Shown here: positions 13,840 to 14,876 of the stretch, piece after piece
How positions within the stretch are numbered: the stretch's first letter is position 1
How the letters are laid out: every line of letters starts with the position of its first letter
Assembly: GCA_031288745.1 (NCBI GenBank)
Contig: JAITQT010000119.1
Location: 1-14,876, forward strand
Reading direction: 5' to 3'
Length of the DNA stretch: 14,876 nucleotides
Source of the DNA: Deltaproteobacteria bacterium
GTDB taxonomy: Bacteria > Desulfobacterota > Desulfarculia > Adiutricales > Adiutricaceae
Made by a program: the position numbers and the translations under genes
The notes under the pieces: generated by a model
Database searches by the model: none
What the model was told of the DNA's origin: nothing
What the model saw: only the letters and a program-made list of their open reading frames with translations

Positions 13840-14876
13840 ATGAATACAGCTGTAATGCTTTTGGCGGCTATGTTGCTGGTAATCCTCAACGCCCTATTCG
13901 TGGCCGCCGAATTCGCCTTCGTTAGGGTCAGAGCCACTCGCTTGGAACTCTTGGCCCAGTCTGGAAAGACCCACGCTAAAGCCGCCTTATTCGGCTTAGA
14001 CAATCTGGAAGACTACCTTTCAGTCTGTCAATTGGGCATCACCTTAGCTAGCCTAGGCTTAGGTTGGCTTGGCGAGCCGGCAGTGGCCTCCGTTTTACGC
14101 CCCCTTATGGCCATGGCTGGCTTAACCAACGAAACCGTGGTCCACTCTTTATCGGTAGCCATTGGTTTTACCATCATCACTTTCGTCCACGTGACCTTCG
14201 GGGAACTGGCCCCTAAAAATATCTCCATTCGCGGCGCAGAAAAGACGGTCCTACTTTTAGCTCTACCAATGCGCTTTTTTCACATCATCTTTTTGCCAGC
14301 CGTTAAAGTGCTTAATTTTTCCGCCCAGCTCATCCTCTGGGCCTTGAGGGCTTCCCATATTAATGAATCGACGGCTCACAGCACTCAAGAGCTTAAGCTC
14401 TTAATCGCCGAATCTAAAAGTGACGGTCAACTCGACGACGACGAAGAAAGGCTTATAAACAATATCTTCAACCTTGACCGCCGCACGGCTAGGGATATAA
14501 TGGTGCACCGCACCAAAGTTACGTCACTATCTATTGATAGCGACGTGGAAACGGCCGTGGCTCTAATAAGGGACCGCGGCTTTACCCGCCTTCCGGTCTA
14601 CGATGATAACAAAGATAACCCGGTGGGCTTCATACACGCTAAAGATCTACTCTTTACCAAATCCAACAAGCAACTGCGCCTCCTAGTTAGGCCGGCCCTA
14701 GATATTAACGATCACACCCTTATCGACGATATTTTGGAAATGATGCGAAAAAAACGCACCAGATTAGGCCTAGTCTGGGATGAATATGGGGCCTGGCAGG
14801 GACTATTGACTATGGAAGATCTTTTGGAAGCCATCGTCGGGCCCATCCAGGACGAATTCGACCACGAGGAGCCACC
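13840..14876 (+). CDS. CNNM/CBS-domain membrane protein, CorC/HlyC-like (3' partial)
   Basis: The frame is open from the ATG at 13840 to the window edge, giving 345 residues. Residues 1-160 are a CNNM (DUF21) transmembrane domain, with hydrophobic segments near 5-25, 62-82, 102-120 and 136-156 and the family motif FGELAPKNISIR at 120-131. A linker with QLDDDEERLINNIFNLDRRT (197-216) leads to a CBS pair: first repeat about 217-275 (ARDIMVHRTKVTSL, then RLPVYDDNKDNPVGFIHAKD), second about 285-335 ending GLLTMEDLLEAIVGPIQDEF. The C-terminal CorC/HlyC domain expected in this family would lie beyond the window. Relatives are proposed to move or sense Mg2+ or other divalent ions at the inner membrane; older labels call them hemolysins. 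No good Shine-Dalgarno precedes the ATG, and an ATG at 13826 closes after five codons, so the start is the best available rather than proven. Confidence 0.92.
   Translation, partial: MNTAVMLLAAMLLVILNALFVAAEFAFVRVRATRLELLAQSGKTHAKAALFGLDNLEDYLSVCQLGITLASLGLGWLGEPAVASVLRPLMAMAGLTNETVVHSLSVAIGFTIITFVHVTFGELAPKNISIRGAEKTVLLLALPMRFFHIIFLPAVKVLNFSAQLILWALRASHINESTAHSTQELKLLIAESKSDGQLDDDEERLINNIFNLDRRTARDIMVHRTKVTSLSIDSDVETAVALIRDRGFTRLPVYDDNKDNPVGFIHAKDLLFTKSNKQLRLLVRPALDINDHTLIDDILEMMRKKRTRLGLVWDEYGAWQGLLTMEDLLEAIVGPIQDEFDHEEP

Overview
The window looks like a piece of a bacterial chromosome with low-to-moderate GC and AT-rich intergenic DNA. The resident genes use many TTA/CTA leucine and GCC alanine codons and are unusually rich in the tetranucleotide CTAG. 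An EFR1-type flavodoxin/ferredoxin protein suggests an anaerobic or low-redox lifestyle. The many decayed sequences, MITE-like repeats, an ORF-less group II intron and a compositionally foreign IS suggest a genome with relaxed selection, for example a host-associated one. I cannot name the organism. A Gram-negative, possibly deltaproteobacterial-like anaerobe is only a guess.

Layout. (1) 1-219: the 3' end of a Pro/Ala/Glu-rich protein with a 108-bp in-frame repeat, followed by an intrinsic terminator. (2) 220-2270: about 2 kb without an intact gene. It holds a half copy (360-502) and a full copy (952-1241) of a MITE-like repeat, called R1 here, and a broken ORF enclosed by a 10-bp inverted repeat (1670-1947). 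(3) 2271-5682: a tight plus-strand gene run, with a phosphoglycolate phosphatase-like HAD hydrolase, dephospho-CoA kinase (coaE), the AAA+ ATPase RarA/MgsA and an unrecognised winged-helix-like protein. The last two junctions overlap. (4) 5683-9702: a mobile-element zone with a 112-bp MITE (R2), a 0.75-kb group II intron on the minus strand with no reverse transcriptase, a complete IS1634/IS4-type insertion sequence with imperfect terminal inverted repeats, a possible 57-codon ORF, and a second full R1 copy with an R2 element inserted inside it. (5) 9703-12851: two minus-strand genes, an EFR1-type ferredoxin and the glycogen branching enzyme glgB. (6) 12852-13839: about 1 kb of AT-rich DNA with no convincing gene. 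(7) 13840 to the end: the start of a CNNM/CBS (CorC/HlyC-like) membrane protein, cut by the window edge.

How the parts relate. coaE makes CoA, the HAD phosphatase probably removes phosphoglycolate or a similar small phosphate ester, and RarA acts at stalled replication forks. They look co-transcribed but do not form one pathway. glgB builds branch points in glycogen and stands alone among the genes visible here. The mobile part is the most interesting: two unrelated small-repeat families with matched terminal inverted repeats and target-duplication-like flanks, one nested in the other, plus an intron that would need a reverse transcriptase encoded elsewhere. I did not find a clearly new defence system or gene cluster. 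The best candidates for undescribed biology are the R1 and R2 families and the hairpin that brackets the transposase promoter.
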